Assembly (NCBI GenBank): GCA_038527215.1
Contig: JBCBGC010000013.1
Location: 23,560-87,559 of the forward strand
Direction of reading: 5' to 3'
DNA: 64,000 nucleotides
From: JAWPMV01 sp038527215
GTDB lineage: Bacteria; Bacteroidota; Bacteroidia; J057
The notes below the pieces were generated by a model. The model made no database searches and was not told the origin of the DNA. It saw only the letters and a list, made by a program, of their open reading frames with translations. Positions 7,603-15,165 of the stretch are shown here, in pieces. The position numbers and the translations under genes were made by a program. Positions within the stretch are counted from its first letter, which is position 1, and each line of letters starts with the position of its first letter.

Positions 7603-9690
7603 TTATGCCTGTTTGAAGGTAGAGCGTTGGCTGGTCAGAAGTTCATAAAATGTCTGGGCCTGATGGAGGTAGGCTTTGGCAAAATCAGGTCCGGGAGTCT
7701 GAGTTTTGATCTGATAGACCAGGCTGGCAAAATTCGTTTCCAGTTTGAGCTCTTCCTTCCGGGTGAGAAGCAGATCAACATCCTGGATGATGCCTGCCTG
7801 GGTATTGGTGTTGATGCCTTCTGCTACCAACATAGCTTTGGCACCCTGAACAAAGGCTGCGTAGCTATGATATATGCTGTCCGCAAAGGCCTCTTTTATG
7901 ATAGCCTCCCGGGCCCAGGCCAGTTTTTCCTCCGTTTCGTAGAGCAGGGTAGACACCAAATCAATTACGACTCCGGCACATTCTCCTACGCCGATCTCCG
8001 GGAGGAATTCCTCAATTTTTCCCCAATCGATAAACTCCTCTGGCTTCAACGGTGCCTCAACCACGGGCTTAAGGAGTTGGTAAAAATAGGCTTTGCCCTG
8101 GCGGCGGAAATAAGCGTGAAAATATTCTCCGTCTTCCGCTTCCGCTTCGTAATCATTCAGAAGAATGCGTAAGGCATCTGGCCCACGCCGGGAAGGGATT
8201 TTGATCACTTTCTCGGCAAAAGCGGCTTGCCCGTTCCCGATGCGGCCCCCACCGAGCAGGACTTGTAAAGCCGGGGCTACCTGATCTTTTATTTTCAGGG
8301 AGCTTCCGTGAAAGCCAATGGCGGCAATGCTATGCTGGCCGCAGGCATTCATACATCCACTGATCTTGATGACCAGGTCCTGGTTATCAAGCAGCTCAGG
8401 ATACTCCCGCTGTACGATTTCTTCAAATACTTCACTGATCGTGGTGCTGTTGGAGATGGCCAGGTTACAGGTATCGGTGCCTGGACAGGCGGTAATATCT
8501 GCAGTACTGCCAAAACCAGCTTCTGCCAGCCCTAGACGCTTGAATTCCTGGTATAAATAGGGGAGAGCCGCTGGCTTTACATAGCGCAGAACGATGCCCT
8601 GGTTGATGCTGAGACGAATGTCATCACCGGCATATTGCGCTACCAGGTCAGCTAATGCCCGCGCCGTTTCCGTGGTGAAGTCCCCGAGTGGCACCTTCAG
8701 TTGGACCGCTACAAAACCCGCCTGCTTTTGCGTTACCACATTGGTTTGTCGCCATCGATGGTAGGCCACCTCATCGCTCACCTGGACCTCCGGAATTTTG
8801 TAGGCTTCCGGCATGGTCGGTGAAGCTTCCAGGGCCAGGTCGATAGGATAGCTTTGATAGGGAAGAGCGAGCTTTTCCGCTTCGATCAGACGAAAGATTT
8901 CTTCCAGACCTAGTTGCTTCAGCAGGAATTTAAAGCGGGCTTTAAAGCGCTTGTTTCTTTCTCCATGTCGGTCAAAGATTCTCAGGACGGCCTCCGCAAA
9001 GGGGATGATCTGATCCGCCGGAAGGAATTCATAAGCCACCAGAGCGGGTGAGGGCTGGGCCCCGAGTCCGCCCCCAATCATGATTTTAAACCCTCGCTCT
9101 CCGTCCAGGATTTTTGGAATAAATCCCAGATCATGCATAAAGGAAAACCCATCGTCTGCTTCACTGGAAGAAAAGGAGACTTTGAACTTACGGCCCATTT
9201 CCTGGCAGACAGGATTGCGGAGGAAATAGGAGAAAAAAGCATGGGCATAAGGGGTGATGTCAAATGGTTCCTCAGGGTCTACGCCTGCCAGCGGACTGCC
9301 CGTGACGTTGCGGACGGTGTTGCCACAGGCCTCTCGCAAGGTGACTTCGTCTTTTTCTAGTTCGGCCCACAACTGCGGGGTAACATCCAGGCTTACATAA
9401 TGGATTTGCAGGTCCTGGCGGGTGGTAATGTGGAGCTTGCCGGTAGAGTAAGTATCCGATACCTGGGCGATCCGACGGAGTTGCCGGACCGTCATTTTCC
9501 CATAGGGTAATTTGATCCGAATCATCTGCACGCCTGGCTGACGCTGACCGTATACGCCTCGGGCCAGCCGCAGGCTGCGAAAGCGCTCTTCATCTACTTT
9601 GCCCTCCTTGTAGAGACGGATTTTTTTCTCCAATTCCAGGATATCCTGTTCTACTTCCGGGTTCTCAATTTCGCTGCGAAAACTTTTCAT
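7603..9690 (-). CDS. Assimilatory sulfite reductase haemoprotein with C-terminal HEPN-like domain
   Basis: Six-electron reduction of sulfite to sulfide in sulfate assimilation. About 695 residues: two ferredoxin-like/sirohaem repeat halves, with the [4Fe-4S]-sirohaem cysteines C402 and C408 (TACPGTDTCN) and C446 and C450 (SGCMNACGQH). After about residue 575 the chain continues into a helical region (KEAFADSIYHSYAAFVQGAK) resembling a HEPN domain, a tail I know from Bacteroidota sulfite reductases and which makes it longer than NirA/CysI. I use ATG 9690 (MKSFRSEIENP) because the longer frame would overlap cysH; the gap is then 23 bases. Nitrite reductase is the alternative, but the cysH and SUMT context favours sulfite. 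Confidence 0.9.
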   Translation of the reverse strand: MKSFRSEIENPEVEQDILELEKKIRLYKEGKVDEERFRSLRLARGVYGQRQPGVQMIRIKLPYGKMTVRQLRRIAQVSDTYSTGKLHITTRQDLQIHYVSLDVTPQLWAELEKDEVTLREACGNTVRNVTGSPLAGVDPEEPFDITPYAHAFFSYFLRNPVCQEMGRKFKVSFSSSEADDGFSFMHDLGFIPKILDGERGFKIMIGGGLGAQPSPALVAYEFLPADQIIPFAEAVLRIFDRHGERNKRFKARFKFLLKQLGLEEIFRLIEAEKLALPYQSYPIDLALEASPTMPEAYKIPEVQVSDEVAYHRWRQTNVVTQKQAGFVAVQLKVPLGDFTTETARALADLVAQYAGDDIRLSINQGIVLRYVKPAALPYLYQEFKRLGLAEAGFGSTADITACPGTDTCNLAISNSTTISEVFEEIVQREYPELLDNQDLVIKISGCMNACGQHSIAAIGFHGSSLKIKDQVAPALQVLLGGGRIGNGQAAFAEKVIKIPSRRGPDALRILLNDYEAEAEDGEYFHAYFRRQGKAYFYQLLKPVVEAPLKPEEFIDWGKIEEFLPEIGVGECAGVVIDLVSTLLYETEEKLAWAREAIIKEAFADSIYHSYAAFVQGAKAMLVAEGINTNTQAGIIQDVDLLLTRKEELKLETNFASLVYQIKTQTPGPDFAKAYLHQAQTFYELLTSQRSTFKQA

Positions 9691-9713
9691 GACACGATAC
9701 TTGATAAGATGGA

Positions 9714-10445
9714 TTATCGACGATTGGGTTGAGGAGTGGAGGGTGAAAGGGCATGCAGGCCACATTCTTTGTGGGAATCCTCCCACCACCAGCGGCCGGC
9801 TCTTTCTTCTTCACCTGGCTGTATAGCGCGGGTACAAGGCGCACAGCCTACGCTGGGAAAGCCCTTGTCATGCAGACTGTTATAAGGCACCTGATGAGCT
9901 CGGATGTAGGCATCTACCTCTTCTTTGGTCCAGTCAATCACTGGATTGAATTTGACCAACTGGTGGCCGCTGTGCCACTCAAAACGGGCAAATTGCTGCC
10001 GGAATTCAGATTGGCCTTTGCGTAAGCCGGTGATCCAGACCTCTGCTCCTTCCAGGGCTCTTTTCAGCGGGCGAACCTTTCTTATTTCGCAGCACTCCTT
10101 GCGATTTTCTACCGATTTATAAAAGCTCATCGGGCCCTTCTGGCTGACCAGCTTTTCTACCTCTACTCCTTGAGGGAAATAGAGCTCGATAGGACTCTGG
10201 TAGCGCGCAGCCACCCGGTAAAATAAATCCTGGGTCTCTTTGAACAGTCTTCCAGTGTCAATGGTGAACACCCGGATCGGTAGCTGATGGCGGAAGATCA
10301 GGTCCGCAATGATCATGCCCTCTCGGCCAAAGCCGAGAGAAAAGGCGGCTTTGGAGCCGTAACGATCGGCAATCCACTGCAGCGCCTGCAGGGTGTTAAG
10401 GGACTGGGTTTCCTGGTCGAGTTGGATGGGTAAGGATGAATTCAT
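9714..10445 (-). CDS. cysH: Adenylyl-sulfate (APS)-type reductase
   Basis: Reduces activated sulfate to sulfite. The 243-residue protein has the PP-loop nucleotide site (SLGFGREGMIIADL), the paired cysteines C118-C119 and C201-x2-C204 that ligate a [4Fe-4S] cluster, and the catalytic C228 in a C-terminal KECGLH. Cysteine-cluster members use APS rather than PAPS, so the substrate is probably adenylyl sulfate; this is family knowledge. It is the first gene of the operon and is preceded by a 380-base leader with a SAM-I riboswitch and a polycysteine ORF. No ATP sulfurylase gene is in the window. Confidence 0.93.
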   Translation of the reverse strand: MNSSLPIQLDQETQSLNTLQALQWIADRYGSKAAFSLGFGREGMIIADLIFRHQLPIRVFTIDTGRLFKETQDLFYRVAARYQSPIELYFPQGVEVEKLVSQKGPMSFYKSVENRKECCEIRKVRPLKRALEGAEVWITGLRKGQSEFRQQFARFEWHSGHQLVKFNPVIDWTKEEVDAYIRAHQVPYNSLHDKGFPSVGCAPCTRAIQPGEEERAGRWWWEDSHKECGLHALSPSTPQPNRR

Positions 10446-10468
10446 GAGAGCAATATTTTTTTTCGGAT

Positions 10469-10587
10469 AAAAAAAAAATCATAGCATGGCCAGCAGGCCG
10501 GAAAAACCCCTACATCTGGAGAAAGGCATGCAGTATCATGATCCTGGCTGGACCGATGAATGCAGCTTCCCGGATGTAGTGATCCGA
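10469..10587 (-). promoter_or_regulatory. Terminator-like hairpins between the polycysteine ORF and cysH
   Basis: Reading the minus strand after the leader ORF stop: a small hairpin CGGAT/ATCCG (10586-10582 with 10575-10571). Overlapping its 3' arm, CTACATC (10579-10573) can pair with GATGTAG (10516-10510), followed by GGG and TTTTT (10506-10502). Then GCATGCC (10531-10525) can pair with GGCCATGC (10491-10484, one bulge), followed five bases later by ten T (10478-10469). A competing GGCC/GGCC hairpin lies at 10499-10488. The overlapping arms and T-runs look like an attenuator expression platform ending 24 bases before the cysH ATG. Pairings were found by eye, without energies. Confidence 0.5.
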
Positions 10588-10701
10588 CTAGCTACAGCAA
10601 CAACAACAAATGGAATGAAAATCAGCGCTTACGAGCGGCATGCTGTCCTGAGACAGGCTGGCAAAAGGGGGACGCGGAGAAATAAATTGGAAAGGCTTCA
10701 T
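10588..10701 (-). CDS. Polycysteine leader peptide ORF upstream of cysH
   Basis: A 37-codon ORF in the cysH leader that ends Ile-Cys-Cys-Cys-Cys-Cys-Ser-stop; the five codons are TGT TGT TGT TGC TGT. An internal ATG at 10641 would give the 17-residue peptide MPLVSADFHSICCCCCS and has AGGA a few bases upstream, so the translated product may be the short one. The first ATG (10701) lies 12 bases after the 3' arm of the riboswitch P1 stem. A cysteine-codon run just before a stop, ahead of hairpins and the sulfate reduction operon, is what a cysteine-sensing attenuator should look like. Short ORFs with cysteine runs acting as cysteine-responsive attenuators are known in mycobacteria; function here is inference. 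Confidence 0.7.
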   Translation of the reverse strand: MKPFQFISPRPPFASLSQDSMPLVSADFHSICCCCCS

Positions 10702-10709
10702 CGCTAAAA

Positions 10710-10823
10710 TCTGTTTTATATTTCCCTTGAAATTGTAAGGGCAGGAAGTGGCACCTTTCCTCATTGGGGAGATGGTTGCCAGAGGGTCAACGAGCCTGTT
10801 CTCTCGCCTCTTCTGTATAAACT
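10710..10823 (-). promoter_or_regulatory. SAM-I (S-box) riboswitch
   Basis: Reading the minus strand, the order of conserved blocks fits SAM-I: P1 arm GTTTATAC (10822-10815), then CAGAAGAGG and a kink-turn-type helix in which AGAGG pairs with CCTCT around GAG...CTC, the GTTGA bulge, the invariant GGCAACC (10780-10774), AAAGGTGCC (10758-10750), TTCCTGC (10747-10741), a P4 hairpin CCCTT/AAGGG, and the closing P1 arm TATAAAAC (10720-10713). P1 can extend to CTGAATCT/AGATTTTAG, ending next to the leader ORF start. SAM binding should lower expression downstream. There is no T-run immediately after P1, so the expression platform must be translational or lie further on. A covariance-model search would settle it. 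Confidence 0.85.
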
Positions 10824-10828
10824 AGATT

Positions 10829-10856
10829 CAGAAGTAACTCGTAAATCTGCTTCAAA
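10829..10856 (-). promoter_or_regulatory. Candidate promoter of the cysH operon
   Basis: On the minus strand TTTG (10856-10853) and TACTTCTG (10836-10829) are separated by 16 bases and fit the Bacteroidota TTTG / TAnnTTTG pattern with one mismatch, although the spacer is a little short. The implied start, near 10823, coincides with the first base of the riboswitch P1 stem, which supports both calls. Confidence 0.5.
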
Positions 10857-11023
10857 GCACGTAAGCAATTTTCTTTTTTCCAAATTCAGGTAAAATTTTC
10901 TCTTTGCAAAAATTGCTAATAAATTGACCTTCAGTTATAAAAAATTTAAATAAGCAGGGGTTTCATTGGGGAATAGATAATGGCCTCATGCCCTTTGTCC
11001 TTATCAAGCTTAGTGTCGATTTC

Positions 11024-11617
11024 ATGAATACGCTGTATCCTATTTTCCTGAAAGCTCACCAACTTCAATTTCTCATCGTAGGGGGAGGAGAAGTAGGGGA
11101 AGAAAAAATCCATAATCTGCTTCGCAGTAGTCCGGAGGCGAAAGTGCGGTTGGTCGCTCCTGACATAAAGGCCAGTATTTACAAGATGGCAGAAAAGCAC
11201 GCCGCAGTAGAAGTGCTGACTGAGGGCTTTGAACCTCAACATTTGGAAGGTGTAGATATCGCCATCATTGCCACCGAAAAAGCCGATTTAAATCGCGCCA
11301 TCAGAGAACAGGCCAAAGCCGCTGGTATTGTGACCAATGTGGCAGATACGCCTGATTTATGCGATTTTTACATGTGTTCAGTGGTTACCAAAGGCGACCT
11401 TAAAATCGGCATCTCCACCAACGGGAAGTCCCCTACTTTTGCCAAACGCTTTCGGCAGGTCCTGGAAGAAATTCTGCCCGATAGTTTGCCGGAATTACTC
11501 AACCAACTGCGGACCATTCGGGATCGCCTCAAAGGTGATTTTGCCGTCAAGGTGGAGGAACTCAACCTTCTGACCCGCGGACTGGTAGAAAAAGAGGCAG
11601 AAAAGCCTAATACTTAG
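11024..11617 (+). CDS. Precorrin-2 dehydrogenase / sirohydrochlorin ferrochelatase (Met8/CysG-N type)
   Basis: Completes sirohaem from precorrin-2: NAD-dependent oxidation to sirohydrochlorin, then iron insertion. The protein has the N-terminal Rossmann motif LIVGGGEVGEEKIHNLL, the DIAIIATEKADLNRAI strand and the NVADTPDLCDFYMCSVVTKGDLKIGISTNGKSP region typical of the family. ATG 11024 (MNTLYPIFLK) is chosen over an upstream in-frame start because homologues begin just before LIVGGG; length is then 197 residues. It diverges from the cysH operon across about 580 bases, supplying the cofactor for its sulfite reductase. Its stop overlaps the convergent VOC gene by four bases. Confidence 0.9.
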   Translation: MNTLYPIFLKAHQLQFLIVGGGEVGEEKIHNLLRSSPEAKVRLVAPDIKASIYKMAEKHAAVEVLTEGFEPQHLEGVDIAIIATEKADLNRAIREQAKAAGIVTNVADTPDLCDFYMCSVVTKGDLKIGISTNGKSPTFAKRFRQVLEEILPDSLPELLNQLRTIRDRLKGDFAVKVEELNLLTRGLVEKEAEKPNT

Positions 11618-12042
11618 GCCACCTGGCCAGATGAAGGAGGCGTGGCCTGAACCGGTTCCGCAAAGGTAAACATATAGCCATCTGGGTCCTGCATGGTAAA
11701 TTCTTTCATGCCGTAAAAGCGCGTTTCCAGATGCGCGAGGATGGTCGCCTGGGTACGGGCTTTTTTGTATAAAGCTTCCACGCCCTTCATCCGAATAAAG
11801 ATGGTATTGGCCGCCCCGGGCTTCACGGCAGCAGGAATCGCCGGGACATCCTCTTTGAGGCTTTTCTCCGTCTGAAACATCAACTCCAGCTTCCCTATCC
11901 GTACCATGGCCCATTGCAAACCTGTTCCCTCCGGCCCAGGCACACTGCTTACCTGCTCGGCTCCCAGGAGTTGCTGGTAATAGGCTACACTGGCATCTAC
12001 ATTGGCGACCATGAGGTTGGGGGTGAGGGTATTGAATTCCAT
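11614..12042 (-). CDS. VOC superfamily (glyoxalase/bleomycin-resistance fold) protein
   Basis: A 142-residue cytoplasmic protein with two beta-alpha-beta-beta-beta modules: it begins FNTLTPNLMVANVDASVAYY and ends with the hallmark strand KEFTMQDPDGYMFTFAEP. The family includes metal-dependent lyases, dioxygenases and binding proteins for toxic compounds; the substrate cannot be told. The central ELMFQTEKS segment carries the usual mid-domain glutamate. It is convergent with the siroheme gene and its end overlaps that gene by four bases; it is not evidently part of an operon. Confidence 0.85.
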   Translation of the reverse strand: MEFNTLTPNLMVANVDASVAYYQQLLGAEQVSSVPGPEGTGLQWAMVRIGKLELMFQTEKSLKEDVPAIPAAVKPGAANTIFIRMKGVEALYKKARTQATILAHLETRFYGMKEFTMQDPDGYMFTFAEPVQATPPSSGQVA

Positions 12043-12078
12043 GTGGGGAGAATTATTGAGGTGAGCCTTAAAGGTAAT

Positions 12079-12107
12079 AAAATTAGCAAATATTGGCTAA
12101 TTTTTTT
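12079..12107. terminator. Hairpin with T-run upstream of dinB
   Basis: AAAATTAGC (12079-12087) and GCTAATTTT (12096-12104) form a nine-base stem with an eight-base loop, followed by more T to 12107. It could terminate plus-strand readthrough towards dinB; in the other direction it sits in the VOC gene leader. The surrounding 12043-12279 is very AT-rich and holds no other feature I can support apart from the presumed dinB promoter. Confidence 0.5.
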
Positions 12108-12279
12108 CAATTTGGTATTTATTTTACTAATAATTCCTGCTTTTGGAATAATTATTGCTAATAATATTGGTAAAAACGAACACCAAATGCACCTCCCAAC
12201 AAGCCAGGGTATGAGAAAGGCATAGCCAAAACAGGCCCATTTCTCTGCTTAGACATTTGTATGCCATTACTTAATATTC

Positions 12280-13482
12280 ATGGGGGGACTTGACCCGAAC
12301 CGTGCCATTGTGCACATGGACCTGGATACATTTTTTGTATCAGTGGAGCGAAAGAAAGATAACCGGCTCAATGGGAAGCCGCTGATCATCGGAGGAACCG
12401 GAGACCGGGGCGTGGTGTCCTCTTGTAGCTATGAGGCTCGAGCCTTCGGGGTACACTCCGCTATGCCGATTCGTCTGGCGAAGCGACTTTGTCCGCATGC
12501 CATCCTGATTTCTGGCGATTTTGAGGCTTATAGCGAGCATTCTCACATGGTTTCTGATATCGTGAAAGAAGCCTCGCCGCTTTATGAAAAAGCCTCTATC
12601 GACGAATTTTACATAGACCTGAGTGGCATGGAACGCTTTTTTGGCTCCTACCTCTGGGCCCGGGATTTACGTAACAAAGTGATGGATGAAACGGGCCTGC
12701 CTATCTCTTTTGGCCTTTCCGTCAATAAAATGGTCGCCAAAGTAGCTACCGGAGAAGCGAAGCCCAACGGACACCTTCAGATCGTAGCCCCTCAGGTGTC
12801 AGGCTTTCTGGCCCCTATGCCCGTCCAGAAAATACCCCTGGTGGGTAAAAAGACGGCCCAATCCCTGACCTATCTGGGCGTAAAAACCGTCTCAAACCTG
12901 AGAGAGATTCCCCGACCTGTGCTGGAAAGGGTTTACGGTAAGCAGGGAACGCTGCTGTATCGTAGGGCGCGGGGCGAGGATGATGCGCCGGTTATTCCCT
13001 ACACAGAACAGAAATCCATGTCGACTGAGTCTACCTTTTCTCAGGATACCATCGACATTGTCAAACTCCGCTCCGTGCTTACTGCCATGGTCGAAAAACT
13101 GGCGTTTGGCTTACGTAAGCAGCGAAAACTCACGGCCTGCATCAGCGTTAAACTCCGCTATGCGAACTTTGAGACCTTCACCCGTCAGGCCCGGATCCCC
13201 TACACGGCCAATGATGATGTGCTGATCGACAAGGCCCTCCATTTATTTACCCGTCTGTATGATCGTCGGATACGCGTGCGCCTGGTGGGGGTCAGGCTCA
13301 GCCATTTGGTGCCGGGCGGTATGCAAATTGATTTATTTCAGGATCAGGTCCGGCAAGTGGACTTATTTCAGGCCCTGGATGGCATCAAACGTAAGTACGG
13401 GGGAAGCAGCATTGGCAAGGCGAGTGGGATTTATGGAGGAAAAAGGGCGCTGCGCCGAGAGGATTATACAGGAGAGTTGTAA
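12280..13482 (+). CDS. dinB: DNA polymerase IV (Y-family translesion polymerase)
   Basis: Error-prone polymerase for lesion bypass. The 400-residue protein has the catalytic palm motifs HMDLDTFFVSVE (residues about 12-23) and ASIDEFYIDLSG (about 106-117), the YEARAFGVHSAMP steric motif and a little-finger domain. Near the C-terminus there are two clamp-binding motifs of the QxxLF type, QIDLF at 349 and QVDLF at 359, ten residues apart; one is usual. The start gives MGGLDPNRAIVHMDLD, normal for Bacteroidota DinB. I saw no LexA-like site upstream. It stands alone on the plus strand. Confidence 0.95.
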   Translation: MGGLDPNRAIVHMDLDTFFVSVERKKDNRLNGKPLIIGGTGDRGVVSSCSYEARAFGVHSAMPIRLAKRLCPHAILISGDFEAYSEHSHMVSDIVKEASPLYEKASIDEFYIDLSGMERFFGSYLWARDLRNKVMDETGLPISFGLSVNKMVAKVATGEAKPNGHLQIVAPQVSGFLAPMPVQKIPLVGKKTAQSLTYLGVKTVSNLREIPRPVLERVYGKQGTLLYRRARGEDDAPVIPYTEQKSMSTESTFSQDTIDIVKLRSVLTAMVEKLAFGLRKQRKLTACISVKLRYANFETFTRQARIPYTANDDVLIDKALHLFTRLYDRRIRVRLVGVRLSHLVPGGMQIDLFQDQVRQVDLFQALDGIKRKYGGSSIGKASGIYGGKRALRREDYTGEL

Positions 13483-13815
13483 GAAAAAGGCCTAAGAATG
13501 CCGAAGAGGAGGCAGTTGAGGTCGCTATACAAGGAGACGAAAAATAAAAGCTTTAAAACGGCCTTAGTGAAGCAGGGCTCCTGATAGTAAGAGTGAATGG
13601 ATAATTTTTATGTATGAATGTACGTATGTTGGGATAAAATAGCAGGAAGGAGATCATTTTGAGAAAAGTAAATGATTCGAATAGGTAAAAAGTATGTTTT
13701 TGCATAAAAGGCGGCCTTTGTTTTTTTTATAAAAAAAAGCATCCGAAAGCAAGAAAGGAAGGGACAGAAAGCCATCTGATAAACCCCGGGCGAAGGCTTA
13801 TTTTCAGGGTACCAA
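13483..13815 (+). other. Intergenic region with a weak terminator
   Basis: No credible gene. An AAAGG/CCTTT hairpin at 13707-13719 is followed by eight T (13721-13728) and may terminate dinB transcription; a T8-AT-A8 palindrome follows directly. An antisense ORF across this region and into the next gene has shadow-like composition and is not accepted. Confidence 0.5.
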
Positions 13816-14766
13816 ATGTACATAAGCCCTTTTGACGACATGAAGCCTTTTCCGCTATCGCGAGGTGGCACCCCCGCACCCTTTCTCAGCCTCCAGAAAA
13901 ACGGAATCCTGCAATGGCAGGCCGAAACCGCTCGTATCCGCACCCTGCGGCGCGGAGATCGCCTGTCTAAGCCTGAGATCATCTGTGAGGACGCAGTTAC
14001 CTCCCTGGATTTATTTTCCCAGGAACCCTTGAGTTTTTCCAGAGAATGGCGTTTCCAGATTGCCCAACACATCGCTTTCCAGGGATTACGGTTGGAGCAT
14101 CTCAAAAACAAGGATTTTTCAGCGGTAAAAGCCTTTTTGCACCGACACTATCCGGTTCAGCAGGCCAGTGAGATTTGTGCCTTTGATCTACACCGATTTG
14201 AACAGTTTGGCCACGGGATCATCCTGAAAAATGGCCTGGATGAAGTGGTCGGGACCATATTCGAGGTAGGATATGATACCCAGGACAAAACCTCTTACAC
14301 CATCCGTCTGGCGGTAGATCAAGGCTGGCAGGGGAAAGGACTCGGAACCCAGTTGGTACAGTATTCTTCCTTACTAGCCATGGAGAATGGTTCCGGGGTA
14401 AAGCGAGGACTCATAGAGATGAACAACTACCAAAGCCTGTACATGAATGTGAATCAGGTGGGGTGGATCTGTGAGGATTTTTCTCCGCATATCACGGAAC
14501 TCGGCTCATTTTTTCACATTGCTATGCCCCTTACCCCCAGAGGAATCCTCGGTAACAAAATCGACCTGAATAAGGTCATGCGCTTTATCCAGTGGGCTCA
14601 ACCAGGGATTGATTATCGCCTGATCAAAGGGGGTGACCTTTCCGGCATCCGGCGGATGTACGAAGAAACCAATTTCAAAATAGTGGCTTATATCCCACCA
14701 GGCCGATTGGACCGGCATGTGTACTTCCTGGCCTTGCCTGCCAGTAGCCTGGGAGCGCAACTATAG
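13816..14766 (+). CDS. GNAT-fold N-acetyltransferase-like protein
   Basis: A 316-residue protein with no signal peptide. Its central part (about residues 90-220) resembles a GNAT fold, with YTIRLAVDQGWQGKGLGTQLVQYSS around residue 165 matching the acetyl-CoA pyrophosphate loop (R/Q-x-x-G-x-G/A). The 90-residue N-terminal and 90-residue C-terminal parts are not recognised. The substrate is unknown. An internal ATG at 13840 is a possible alternative start. It is followed by a strong terminator and then a palindromic repeat cluster, so it is probably a single-gene unit. Confidence 0.7.
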   Translation: MYISPFDDMKPFPLSRGGTPAPFLSLQKNGILQWQAETARIRTLRRGDRLSKPEIICEDAVTSLDLFSQEPLSFSREWRFQIAQHIAFQGLRLEHLKNKDFSAVKAFLHRHYPVQQASEICAFDLHRFEQFGHGIILKNGLDEVVGTIFEVGYDTQDKTSYTIRLAVDQGWQGKGLGTQLVQYSSLLAMENGSGVKRGLIEMNNYQSLYMNVNQVGWICEDFSPHITELGSFFHIAMPLTPRGILGNKIDLNKVMRFIQWAQPGIDYRLIKGGDLSGIRRMYEETNFKIVAYIPPGRLDRHVYFLALPASSLGAQL

Positions 14767-14798
14767 CACCTGAAAATCATTTCTCAACGCGGCACATA

Positions 14799-14826
14799 AA
14801 AAGCCATCTCCCCGGAGATGGCTTTT
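14799..14826 (+). terminator. Rho-independent terminator after the GNAT-like gene
   Basis: AAAAGCCATCTCC (14799-14811) pairs perfectly with GGAGATGGCTTTT (14814-14826), a 13-base stem with an A-run on one side and a T-run on the other. It would work for the plus strand and, because of the A-run, also from the minus strand. Confidence 0.9.
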
Positions 14827-14834
14827 GTATGTTT

Positions 14835-15063
14835 CGTAGCAGCGGATGGCATCCGCAGAGAGTCCGTAGCAGCGGATCGCATCCGCTGGGGTTATGTTCA
14901 GCGTACGCTGTAAGGATTGCCACAGCTGCAAGCTGTGGCTACGATTCCACCGCGATTATCCGTAGCAGCGGATTGCATCCGCTGAAATCATGCCCAGCGA
15001 ACGCTAATGGGCTTGCTCAGCTTCGCTGCCCAGACGGCCACAGCTGCAAGCTGTGGCCACGGT
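14835..15063. repeat. Cluster of interspersed palindromic repeats of at least three kinds
   Basis: Type A, CGTAGCAGCGGATnGCATCCGC: copies at 14835, 14865 and 14961, each an inverted repeat whose central base differs (G, C, T). Type B, GCCACAGCTGCAAGCTGTGGC: copies at 14919-14939 and 15038-15058. Type C: shorter palindromes such as CAGCGTACGCTG (14899-14910) and TGGGC/GCCCA around CAGC-TTCG-CTG (about 15008-15032). They alternate in the gap between two convergent genes. They resemble REP-like elements; no RAYT transposase is in the window. Confidence 0.85.
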
Positions 15064-15165
15064 TTCACCGAAAGCGTTTTGGTTCTGGCGGACTGTATGA
15101 AAAAAGAACAGGCATGCATAGGCACACCTGTTCAAAAGAAGAAACGCTATGTTTTAAGCCTGGGC

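Noticed and set aside
9691..9789. 33-residue N-terminal extension of the sulfite reductase
   Set aside because: It would overlap the end of cysH and has no family similarity; ATG 9690 fits better.
10486..10707. 73-residue plus-strand ORF in the cysH leader
   Set aside because: It is antisense to the polycysteine ORF and hairpins and has no coding character.
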